The notes below the pieces were generated by a model. It was not told the origin of the DNA and did no database searches. It worked only from the letters and a program-made list of their open reading frames with translations. Both the position numbers and the translations under genes were made by a program. Shown piece after piece: positions 37,033 through 45,168 of a stretch of DNA of 64,000 nt. Numbering within the stretch: position 1 is the first letter of the stretch; each line of letters begins with the position of its first letter. Origin of the DNA: Rhodospirillales bacterium (lineage in GTDB: Bacteria; Pseudomonadota; Alphaproteobacteria; Rhodospirillales; Defluviicoccaceae); NCBI GenBank assembly GCA_016712375.1, contig JADJRE010000004.1, positions 62,001-126,000 on the forward strand, given 5' to 3'.

Positions 37033-37422
37033 ATGCACAAGCCCGTATTCGCCGCACTTGCCGCCGCCGTTCTGCTGATCGGCGGCGCAGGCGTCTCCAG
37101 TGCCGCCGACGCCGCCGCTGGCGAGCAGGTGTTCAAGAAGGTCTGCACTACCTGTCACAGCAACCAACCGGGAGTGAACAAAACTGGACCATCACTTTTC
37201 GGAGTGTATGGCCGTAAAGCCGGGTCCTCGGATTTCCCGCGCTATAAGGGGCTGGTAGGGGCCGATTTCACCTGGGACGCGGCCAGGCTCGATGCTTATC
37301 TGCAGGACCCCAAGGCATACGTGATCGCCAACACACAAAATAAGACGACCGCGATGACCTATGCGCTGAAAGATGCGCAGCAGCGAGAGGACGTCATCGC
37401 TTATTTGCAGACACTAAAGTAG
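37033..37422 (+). CDS. Class I c-type cytochrome (c2-like)
   Basis: 129 residues with a Sec signal peptide ending near VSSAADA. One heme site CTTCH, then KTGPSLFGVYGRKAG and RYKGL as in bacterial/mitochondrial-type cytochrome c, and a Met ligand candidate in NKTTAMTYAL. Periplasmic electron carrier. ATG 37033 follows AAAGAGG; the longer frame is unsupported. It is paired with a second small cytochrome 34 bases downstream. Confidence 0.92.
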   Translation: MHKPVFAALAAAVLLIGGAGVSSAADAAAGEQVFKKVCTTCHSNQPGVNKTGPSLFGVYGRKAGSSDFPRYKGLVGADFTWDAARLDAYLQDPKAYVIANTQNKTTAMTYALKDAQQREDVIAYLQTLK

Positions 37423-37456
37423 AAGCCAGAAGAAGCGGCGGCTAAGACCCGCGTTC

Positions 37457-37834
37457 ATGTCGTGCCGCCGCACAATTGCTATTTGCGCACTTACCTGTTT
37501 TGCAGAAGTGGCGGCTGCCGCAGCCGGTTCCGCGGGTAGCGGTAAAGCCATCTACGACAAGCAATGCCTTGTCTGCCACGATACCGCCCCCGAGTTTCAC
37601 AAGGAGGGGCCTTCACTCTCCGGGGTCTACGGCCGCCGCGCCGGCACCGCCCCCTTCTTCGGCGGCTATAAGGCACTGAAGGGCGCTGCCTTCGTCTGGG
37701 ATGCCGAATCGCTGGATCAATGGCTCGCGGACCCGCGCAGCTTCCTCGGCGGCCGCGATACCGGCATGACCCTGCATGTTGACGACCCGGCACAACGCAC
37801 CGACCTCATCGCCTACCTGAAGACGCTTCGTTAG
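37457..37834 (+). CDS. Second small class I c-type cytochrome
   Basis: 125 residues with a short signal peptide. Heme site CLVCH, GPSLSGVYGRRAGT, YKALKGAAFVWD and a Met ligand candidate in DTGMTLHV. It aligns along its length with the preceding cytochrome, so the pair arose by tandem duplication followed by divergence. Periplasmic electron transfer; partner unknown. Confidence 0.9.
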   Translation: MSCRRTIAICALTCFAEVAAAAAGSAGSGKAIYDKQCLVCHDTAPEFHKEGPSLSGVYGRRAGTAPFFGGYKALKGAAFVWDAESLDQWLADPRSFLGGRDTGMTLHVDDPAQRTDLIAYLKTLR

Positions 37835-37879
37835 CTTGCAACGCCGTTACGGCCGGCTGCCCTGACCGCATGGTCGGGA

Positions 37880-38293
37880 CTAAGCGGCGGTGGCTACTTC
37901 CTGAGCCCGCGCATCGTTCAGCAAGGGAGTTATCGCCTCGTTTTGGCGGCGGATGTGATTAGTCAGCCAATGCAGGAAGTAGAGCGCGACGCCCCAGCGT
38001 TCGTAATAATCGAAGCGGGTCGTCAGACTGAGCAGCAATGCATCCGCGGTATCAATGAGCCCCTTATGTTCGGCGTGGTGGGCATTCAGATCGCCGTAGC
38101 CGAGGCGGCGCAGTTCGTCTTCCTCGGCCATGAAATGTTCCTTCGCTAACGCGACGAACCGGCGGAGCGCGGAAGCGAACGCCGTTTCGTCGCGGTCGGC
38201 AGCGAGTCGGTTGACGAGGCAGCGGAGATCGTCCAGCAGCATTGCATGTCCGCTGTCGATGGCCGCCGTTGCCTTCGTTATCCGAGTGTGCAT
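37880..38293 (-). CDS. Bacteriohemerythrin-type domain protein
   Basis: 137 residues of a single hemerythrin domain. Di-iron ligand pattern: SGHAMLL, LAKEHFMAEEDEL (HxxxE), NAHHAEHKGLI (HxxxH) and WLTNHIRRQN. The last position is usually HxxxxD; here it is Asn. The protein probably senses or carries O2, or handles NO/iron. ATG 38293 has GGAAGACGGA upstream; the longer frame is a shadow. It is convergent with the cytochrome pair and close to the two-component genes. Confidence 0.88.
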   Translation of the reverse strand: MHTRITKATAAIDSGHAMLLDDLRCLVNRLAADRDETAFASALRRFVALAKEHFMAEEDELRRLGYGDLNAHHAEHKGLIDTADALLLSLTTRFDYYERWGVALYFLHWLTNHIRRQNEAITPLLNDARAQEVATAA

Positions 38294-38342
38294 TGTCCGT
38301 CTTCCGTTCGGTCGACCGCCAGGCCGACGTCGATAATCAAGC

Positions 38343-38654
38343 TCACATCCTCGGCTGAGCAGCCACTTGCGCCATGTAGGTCGCCAGCGAGCGGATGTGA
38401 CGCAGTTCGAGACTGTCGTGGCCAAACTCGTCGAGCAGATCGGCGATCGCGCGCAACTTGACCAGCGCCCCTTCGGCGGTGATCGGAACCGCATCGGCAA
38501 ACGCCTCATCTGCGGCTTCCCATTCAGACTCTGCGTCGGCAAAAGAAGCTGTGAGCTCATCAATAAAGCTTCGCGCCGGCAAGGACAGAACGCGAAGTTC
38601 AGCAGACTTTGCCGCCTCTGCCGCGGCTACTGCTGGATCATTGATTTGATACAT
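38343..38654 (-). CDS. Small helical hypothetical protein
   Basis: 103 residues, Ala/Glu/Asp-rich and predicted almost wholly helical (residues 8-60 and 66-98). No membrane segment or Cys. I do not recognise the family. The start at ATG 38654 is supported by a very strong AAGGAGGAG ribosome site. It lies 49 bases upstream of the hemerythrin gene on the same strand, so the two are probably one operon. Confidence 0.7.
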   Translation of the reverse strand: MYQINDPAVAAAEAAKSAELRVLSLPARSFIDELTASFADAESEWEAADEAFADAVPITAEGALVKLRAIADLLDEFGHDSLELRHIRSLATYMAQVAAQPRM

Positions 38655-38696
38655 CGATCTCCTCCTTCTCAAATCCCAGTCTGTTATGCGAGATTT

Positions 38697-39182
38697 CTAT
38701 TCGTCCGCTACTCTGCCCGCCCCAGTCGCAGCGGTGTTACGAAAGCCAAATGGCGACAGATCCTGAGAGTAGAATTGTTGTTTACGCGTTACCGGCGGCT
38801 CCGGCTCCATCGCACGGCCAATCGCGGAGAGAAGGTGCGCCTCGTTCAAGGGCTTTTGCAGCACGGCTAATGCACCAATTTCTGGCGCCCGAGCCTGCTC
38901 GGCGCTCCGTTCCTCAGCGGTCATAAAGATGACGGGCAGGCAGACACCCGCACGCCGCAACGACATCAGAACCTCGAAGCCGTCGTAATCGGGAAGGCAA
39001 ATGTCGAGCAATAGACAACCCTGACCGAGCGTACCGCTGTACTTCAAAACTTCGCCGCCGGTACCGAAGGCTGTGGTCCGCCATCCGGCGGCATGCAGCA
39101 GTGCCAGCAGCGAGTCGCGTACTCCAACATCGTCTTCAACGACGAATACTGTTCCCGCCACGACATCACTCAGTGTTTTCAC
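38697..39182 (-). CDS. Single-domain response regulator receiver
   Basis: 161 residues. The receiver domain has acidic pair VVEDDVG, phospho-Asp in CLLLDICLPDYDG, Thr in VIFMTAEE and Lys in AVLQKPL. Only a short tail of about 35 residues follows, with no DNA-binding domain, so it works by protein contact. The start is GTG 39182, preceded by a hairpin at 39197-39213. Third gene of the sensor kinase/FixJ group. Confidence 0.9.
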   Translation of the reverse strand: MKTLSDVVAGTVFVVEDDVGVRDSLLALLHAAGWRTTAFGTGGEVLKYSGTLGQGCLLLDICLPDYDGFEVLMSLRRAGVCLPVIFMTAEERSAEQARAPEIGALAVLQKPLNEAHLLSAIGRAMEPEPPVTRKQQFYSQDLSPFGFRNTAATGAGRVADE

Positions 39183-39196
39183 GTGTTACAGCTCAC

Positions 39197-39213
39197 GCAG
39201 TGCATCGCACTGC
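39197..39213. promoter_or_regulatory. Perfect inverted repeat upstream of the lone receiver gene
   Basis: GCAGTGC (39197-39203) and GCACTGC (39207-39213) with a three-base spacer, 15 bases ahead of the GTG start. It may be an operator or a hairpin that affects translation of the receiver. No T-run, so not an intrinsic terminator. Confidence 0.35.
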
Positions 39214-39302
39214 AGGACAAAATCTATACGACTGAGGCATTGAGCAAAATACGGTGATCTACGTATCCGCTCTCGGCATCTCTGATAAAGCCGGAGCCGG
39301 AG

Positions 39303-39938
39303 TCAACGGATGCCGCGGATGTCGCCCCGCACTGTCAAAATCTGCCGGACAAGCTGCGACAGGCTGCTCGCAGCCATCTTCTCCATCACCCGGGCACGAT
39401 GGATCTCCACTGTCCGCGGGCTGATGCCGAGGTCGTAGGCGATCTGCTTGTTCTGTCGGCCGATGAGCAACCGGTCGAGCACCTCCCGCTCTCGGGGAGT
39501 TAGCTCCGCCAGATGGGCGTTGATGCGCCTGACATCATCGTATGTGCCGGCTGTCTCGGCATCGCGCAGCAGTGCCTTGCGGACACTCGCCAGCAACGTC
39601 TCCTCCGCATAGGGCTTCTCCAGGAAATCGAGGGCACCGGCGCGCATCGCCGCAACCGCCAGCGGCACGTCCGCATAAGCGGTGATCATTACCACTGGTA
39701 GTTGGGCGCCAAGTTCTTTCAGTTCCGCCAGCACCCCTAGGCCGCTGATGTCCGGCAAGCGAACGTCGAGCAGGATGCAGCCCCGTTGGTGGGGATGAAA
39801 TGCGACTAAAACGCCGTGGCATTACTGAATGCCGAGGTGTTGAAGCCGGAGGCTTCAAGTAAAGCAGCCAGAGACTCACGTACCCCCTCGTCGTCGTCGA
39901 CGATGAACACCGTTTGTTCGATGGCGGTCCCCCACCAT
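39303..39938 (-). CDS. FixJ-type response regulator (frameshifted)
   Basis: 211 residues after correction. Receiver: FIVDDDEGVRESLAALL, CILLDVRLPDISG (phospho-Asp), VVMITAYAD, LDFLEKPY. The C-terminal LuxR/FixJ helix-turn-helix reads LTPREREVLDRLLIGRQNKQI and ISPRTVEIHRARVMEKM. Two homopolymer breaks: an extra C in 39929-39933 and a missing A in the run 39808-39811 (both on +). With both corrected, ATG 39938 overlaps the kinase stop (TGATG). Partner of the upstream kinase. Confidence 0.88.
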
Positions 39939-42365
39939 CAAGCCGCCTTTCCAGTGCCGCCGGCGACTGGGAGAGTGAATTGGAATATGGTTCCTCCGCC
40001 GGGCGCCGGCTCCGCCCACAGCCGTCCACCGTGTGCTTCGACAATGCGCCGCGGACGGCGAGCCCGATGCCCATGCCCCCGTCCTTGGTGGTGACGAAGG
40101 GTTCGAACACCTTTTCAGCCATTTCCGGCGCGATGCCCGTACCAGTATCGGCAACCAACACCTCCACCTCGCCGGGCGACGACAACCGGGTCTCAATTGC
40201 CAGCTCGCGCAGCGGGGAGGCGCTCATCGCCTCCACGGCGTTCCGCATCAGGTTAATCAGCACCTGTTGAATACGAATCTTGTCGGCACGAACCGCTGGC
40301 AATCTCTCACGGTGCTGGCAGCGCACGCTGATGCCGAGATGCGTGGCACCAATAAGAGCAATTTCCATGGTCTCATCGACGATTTCAGCAATGGATTCTG
40401 TGGTATAAATTGTGTCGCGCTTCTGCACGAACTTACGCAGGTCGCTGACCAACAGATCAGCTCGGCTGATCTGCTCGCCCGCCTTCACCGTCATCGTCAG
40501 TGCCTTGACAGGCGGGGAGGGAACCCTCCAGCAAGCGGCGGCAGGCGTTGACGTAGTTCATTGCAGCTGTCAGCGGCTGACGTAGCTCATGTGCCAGCGA
40601 CGAGACCATTTGCCCCAGCTCGTTCGCGACGCCCATGCGCCTTAATTGCTCGTCCAGTTCGCGCGCTCGCATTTCCGCCTGCACGCGCTCGGAGATGTCG
40701 CGGACAATGCTGTGGCGGAAATGCTGCCCCCGGACTTCAATGTTGCGGCTGCTGACCTCGACGGGAAAGATGCTGCCGTCCTTGCGGCGGTGCTGTGTCT
40801 CGAACACAAAGCCCTCGGCTGGCGGACGCTGTCTTGCGCGCTGGATGGCGAGGCCGCGAGCGAAGGGATCGTAGAGTAGTTCGGCGGGTTGACCGACCAA
40901 CTCGTCGCGGCGGTAGCCGTAGGCTTGTTCGGCGCGGGCGTTAACCTCCACCAAATGGCCGCGCTCATCGGACAAAAGGATGATATCGTTAGCGTATTTG
41001 GACAAGTAGTCGAAATGGTGGACCAGTGCTTGGCGCTCTAGCCGGGCCTGCAGATTGGCAGCCAGCAGCCGTGCCCGTTGCTGTTGCCACCACAGCGCGA
41101 CGCCACTGCCGGCGACGGCAATGCAGATCGCAACGACCGCTGCCGTCCACAGCGCAATGTGGCGCAGAGGTCCATACACCTCGTCGGCGTCGATTTTGGA
41201 GACCATGAGCCAATCGGTGCCGTGTACGGGCCGAGCCACCGCCAAAACCGGCTGGCCTCGATAGTCGATGCTCTCCAGCCCCTGGGGCTCACCCCGCAAG
41301 GCTTTTGCCGGCGGCAGATCTGGATCGTTTATGGAACGGCGCAGGGTCATCGGCGGATCCGGAGCGTGACGCAACGCGTTCAGGAATAAGATGTCGTTAC
41401 CCTCCCGACGCACGAGCAGCGTCTCTGCGGTCGTATCTGTTGTGGGGCTCGGCTTCGGCCAGCTCTGCACCAGCGGAAACAGGTAGTGCTCGGCATCAAT
41501 TCGCAGCACGAGCACCGCCGACTCCAGCCCTTGACCCGCCCCCTTCGATTGCAGCGGTGCAATTACGTCGAGCGCAACCACCGGTTTGCTCGCGGCACCG
41601 TCCACTCTAAAAAGGTCAGAGACCTTGACCTCGCCATCGGCCAGCGCCATTGCAACTCGGTCCCGGCTTGCCTGGTCCATCGCCATGGGCGCCGTGCTTA
41701 ATAAGATGCGGCCACTTGCATCGACGACTGCCAGCCAACTGTAGCCTAGAGCACCATGCAGGTTGTCAAGCCAACCGAGCAGCTTGTCGCGCTGCGCATC
41801 CGCCGCCGCTCCATCAGCCAGCCATCGGTCTAGCGCTGCGGCGAGAAACGGATCACTGGCGATCAATCTGGCATGAGCTCTTCGATCTTCCAGCCAGCGG
41901 TTGATCTCGGCGATTTTGATGTTGGCGACGGCACTGATGTCGGCATTCTTATCTCTTCGCAACGACGACCGTTCATTTTCATAGGTGAGCCAGCCGGTGA
42001 GGCCGATAGCCAGGGTGAGCGCCACGAAGATCAGCAGCGGCACCAGCGCCTGACTCCAGCGCCGCTTGGAAGTTGTCTGATCGGCATCCTCCGACTGCGT
42101 GAAGCTGCCGGCCACGGCCAACGACTGCCTGGCACCGCTGCGGACGGCTACCACGATGGTGCCGTACAGCAGCAGCGCGGTCACCGTCACGAACAGCCCC
42201 CTTGTACATTTGCAGCCAAACGGTATCACCGACGTAGGTCGCGAGCCCACCTATCAAAGAGTCGGACGCATAGATCCAGACGCCAGCGATGAGCGCATAA
42301 GCGATGCTGATGCGCGCGGCCAGGATATAGGCAGGCAGTTTGCGTTCGTCCGGCGCGGCGTTCAT
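39938..42365 (-). CDS. Membrane sensor histidine kinase, Cache-PAS-HisKA (three frameshifts)
   Basis: About 808 residues after correction. Two N-terminal membrane helices, a third at about 85-105 (VPLLIFVALTLAIGLTGWL), a periplasmic double-Cache-like domain, a further helix (TAAVVAICIAVAGSGVAL), a PAS domain with PAC (DIILLSDERGHLVEVNARAEQAYG), HisKA with the phospho-His in SSLAHELRQPLTAAMNY, and an ATPase domain (LMRNAVEAM, DTGTGIAPE, GMGIGLAV). It resembles FixL-type kinases but has a Cache sensor and no visible heme signature. Breaks: about 42195, 40514-40517 and 40053. Confidence 0.88.
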
Positions 42366-42541
42366 CTTCGTTGAGGTTCGATTTAGCTTGCGTTATCGCA
42401 TTTTCGGCACTGGAAATGCTAGCCAGTACGGCAATTAGCTGTTGCAGCGTGGGCTGCCCATTACACCGGCCGGCCGCTCACATTGCGGCTCAGACGCCAC
42501 TATGCATGGCGGATTGCTGGTTGCTCTCGTGCACCATGGTG

Positions 42542-42964
42542 ATGCGGGTGATTCTGGTAAACGGTATTGAGATCGACGAAGGTGCCTTGGAGGAGACCTT
42601 CGTGCGCGCCTCGGGGCCGGGCGGGCAGAACGTCAACAAGCTGTCCACCGCGGTGCGGCTGCGCTTTGATTTGCCCCGTGCCGCTGGCCTGACCGATGGA
42701 GTGCGCGAACGATTGCGACGGCTCGCTGGTCGCCGTCTCACGCGCGACGGCGTCATCGTCATTGACGCGCAGCGTCACTGCACTCAGGAACGCAACCGCG
42801 CCGATGCGGTCTCACGGTTGGCGGAGATGATCCGTCTTGCCACGCCGGCACCCAAGTCGCGCCGACCCACTCGACCTGGCACCGCCGCCCGCCGCCGCCG
42901 GCTTGAGGCGAAGGCGCAGCGGGGTGAAACCAAGCGCCTGCGTGCCACGCCACCCCCGGAATAA
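42542..42964 (+). CDS. arfB: Alternative ribosome-rescue factor ArfB (peptidyl-tRNA hydrolase)
   Basis: 140 residues. The release-factor domain contains the catalytic GGQ in FVRASGPGGQNVNKLST, and the C-terminus is the basic tail (SRRPTRPGTAARRRRLEAK) that enters the empty mRNA channel of stalled ribosomes. ATG 42542 gives MRVILVNGIEID; ATG 42536 is an equal alternative. Convergent with the aldolase/dehydrogenase gene. Confidence 0.94.
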   Translation: MRVILVNGIEIDEGALEETFVRASGPGGQNVNKLSTAVRLRFDLPRAAGLTDGVRERLRRLAGRRLTRDGVIVIDAQRHCTQERNRADAVSRLAEMIRLATPAPKSRRPTRPGTAARRRRLEAKAQRGETKRLRATPPPE

Positions 42965-42976
42965 CCGGCTCACGTC

Positions 42977-45076
42977 TCAGCGCGGCGCCGCGGCGATGTT
43001 GCCGCCATCTACCGTCAGCACGGCGCCGGTGGTCTTGCCGGACAGCGCCAAGTGAACGAAGGCACGGGCGACATCGGCGGCGGTCACCTCCAGGCGCAGC
43101 AGGTTGCCGGCGATGTATTCCTGTTCGGTTACGCCGCGGGCGCGGGCGCGGGCCGTCACCATCTTGTCGGTGAGCAGGCCGCTGCGGATGCGATCGGCGT
43201 TGACCGCGCACGAGCGAACGCCGTCGCGTCCGTAATCAACCGCGTACTGCCGCATCAGCGCCAGCGTTGCCGCCTTGGCGATGCCGTAGGGGCCGAAGTC
43301 GGGACCGGGGTCGAGTGGTTGCTTTGAGGCATTGAACAGCAGCCAGCCGCCAGTGCCCTGCGCTTTGAAGACGCGCACCGCCGCTCGCGCCACCCATTGG
43401 TGGGCCCAGAAGTTCAGATCGAAGCTGTCGCGCAGCACCGCCTCCTCGACCTCGCCGATTCGCCCCGAGAACGCGGCACCAGCGTTGGAGACGACGATGT
43501 CGACGCCCCCGTAGGCCCCGGCGACACTTTCGAAGGCGTGCTCCACCGCTTTCGGATCGGTGACATCGCAACCGAGCGCGAGGGCACCCAGCGGCTTCGC
43601 CACCGCCGCCGCTGCAGTGGCGTCGAGGTCCAGCACTGCCACCTCGGCGCCCTCTGCGCGGAAGGCGGCAGCAGTCGCGGCACCGATGCCGGAGCCGCCA
43701 CCGGTGATCAGGGCAATCCGCCGCGCCAAGGGCCGCTCCACCGCCTTTCCCAGCTTCGCCTGCTCAAGCGACCAGTATTCCATGTCGAAGACGTCCGCCT
43801 CGGCGATCACCTCATAGGCGTCGATGGTCTCGGCCGCGGTGATCACGTCGACATTGGCCTCGGCAAGATCGGCGGCGATCCGGGCTTCGGCCTTCGAGGC
43901 GCCGAGGCCGAACAGCCCGAGGCCTGGCACCAGGATTACGCGTGGCGCTGGATCAAGCATCTTCTTGCGCCCGTGGAAGCGCGATTCGTGACGGGAGAAG
44001 TAGGCTTTGTAATCGGCATGATATTGAGCCATCGCCTGCCCCGCCGCGGTGGCGAAGCCTTCGAGATCCTCGGCATCGGGCGGCGGCGTGATCAGCGGGC
44101 TCGGCTTGACGCGAATGACGTGATCGGGTGTCGCCGTGCCCTGTCGGGCGTAGCGCTGCAACTCCTGACCGCCGACGAAGTCCTCGATTTCGGCTCCGGA
44201 GCGGAAGTCGAGCACGAAGCGGCGGTGCTCCCCGGCGCCATTGGGCAAAGCTGCCAGTCCGCGCAGAATCGGCGCCACGGCGCCGACGGAAGCGATGCGC
44301 GCTGGCAGCTTTACCGGCTGGAAAGACTTCGGCCGGTGGCGACCGATACCCTTCGGCAGGTGTACGCCAGCCACGCTGACCCGCCGCGCTTCGGCGATGC
44401 GTGCCTCGGCTGCCGTTACCACGTCGATCATCCGGTCGTAGGCGCGGCGCGCCGTATCGCCGAAGGTGAAGACGCCGTGCTTCAGCAGGATCATTCCCTC
44501 GACGTCGGGCCGCTCGTTGAACACATCCAACGCCGCCTTGGCCAAGGCGAACCCCGGCATGACATAGGGAACGAGCGCCATCCGATCCCCCCAAACCTGA
44601 TGGCACAGCAACGCACCGTGCGGCTGGTCGGTCAGGGCCAGGACGGCATTCGCATGCGTGTGGTCGATATAGGTGTGCGGCAGGAAGGCGTGCAGCAGGG
44701 TCTCGACCGACGGATTGGGCGCACCGGGATCGATCAGGTTGGAGCGTTGTTCGGCCACCATCTCCTCGTCCGACATGGCGTCGAGATCAACCAGGCGACG
44801 CAGCGGAGCCAGGCGGACCGCCGGCAACCCTGCCGGCTCGATCGTCGCCATATCCCAGCCGGACCCCTTGACGCAGATGACGTCAATCTCTTCGCCAAAG
44901 CGGTCGCGGATCGTGGTCTTCACCGAGGTGTTGCCGCCTCCGTGGATTACCAGTTTCGGCTCGGAGCCAAGCAGACGGCTGGTATAGGTGCGCAAGGCCA
45001 CGTCGATGCCGACGCCCTGCTTCGTCCAGCGCTCGACCGCCGCCTCCGCGTCGTGATCCGACCAGCGATTGTCCAT
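42977..45076 (-). CDS. Bifunctional class II aldolase / short-chain dehydrogenase (RhaD-like)
   Basis: 699 residues in two domains. Residues 1 to about 430: class II aldolase/adducin, with GGGNTSVK, KGSGWDM and the metal-binding HTHAN plus LKHG. Residues about 450-699: SDR, with ALITGGGSGIGAAT (NAD loop), VSNAGAAF and YGIAK (catalytic Tyr and Lys). This fusion is typical of rhamnulose-1-phosphate aldolase/lactaldehyde dehydrogenase proteins. No rhamnose genes are adjacent, so the substrate stays open. Confidence 0.92.
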   Translation of the reverse strand: MDNRWSDHDAEAAVERWTKQGVGIDVALRTYTSRLLGSEPKLVIHGGGNTSVKTTIRDRFGEEIDVICVKGSGWDMATIEPAGLPAVRLAPLRRLVDLDAMSDEEMVAEQRSNLIDPGAPNPSVETLLHAFLPHTYIDHTHANAVLALTDQPHGALLCHQVWGDRMALVPYVMPGFALAKAALDVFNERPDVEGMILLKHGVFTFGDTARRAYDRMIDVVTAAEARIAEARRVSVAGVHLPKGIGRHRPKSFQPVKLPARIASVGAVAPILRGLAALPNGAGEHRRFVLDFRSGAEIEDFVGGQELQRYARQGTATPDHVIRVKPSPLITPPPDAEDLEGFATAAGQAMAQYHADYKAYFSRHESRFHGRKKMLDPAPRVILVPGLGLFGLGASKAEARIAADLAEANVDVITAAETIDAYEVIAEADVFDMEYWSLEQAKLGKAVERPLARRIALITGGGSGIGAATAAAFRAEGAEVAVLDLDATAAAAVAKPLGALALGCDVTDPKAVEHAFESVAGAYGGVDIVVSNAGAAFSGRIGEVEEAVLRDSFDLNFWAHQWVARAAVRVFKAQGTGGWLLFNASKQPLDPGPDFGPYGIAKAATLALMRQYAVDYGRDGVRSCAVNADRIRSGLLTDKMVTARARARGVTEQEYIAGNLLRLEVTAADVARAFVHLALSGKTTGAVLTVDGGNIAAAPR

Positions 45077-45168
45077 CTGCGCTGTCCCTAAGCTGCGGGG
45101 ATGGGCGGTGCCTGTCGGGCGCCGCGCCGATCGACGGTATTATAGCAAGAATGGACCGGATTGAGGCG

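Noticed and set aside
39938..42365. Naming the kinase FixL
   Set aside because: PAS is present but no heme-ligand signature is clear, and the N-terminus has a Cache-type periplasmic sensor not found in FixL.
43397..45091. 564-codon + frame opposite the aldolase/dehydrogenase gene
   Set aside because: Shadow frame with His/Arg/Gly-rich composition; the minus-strand gene explains the conservation.
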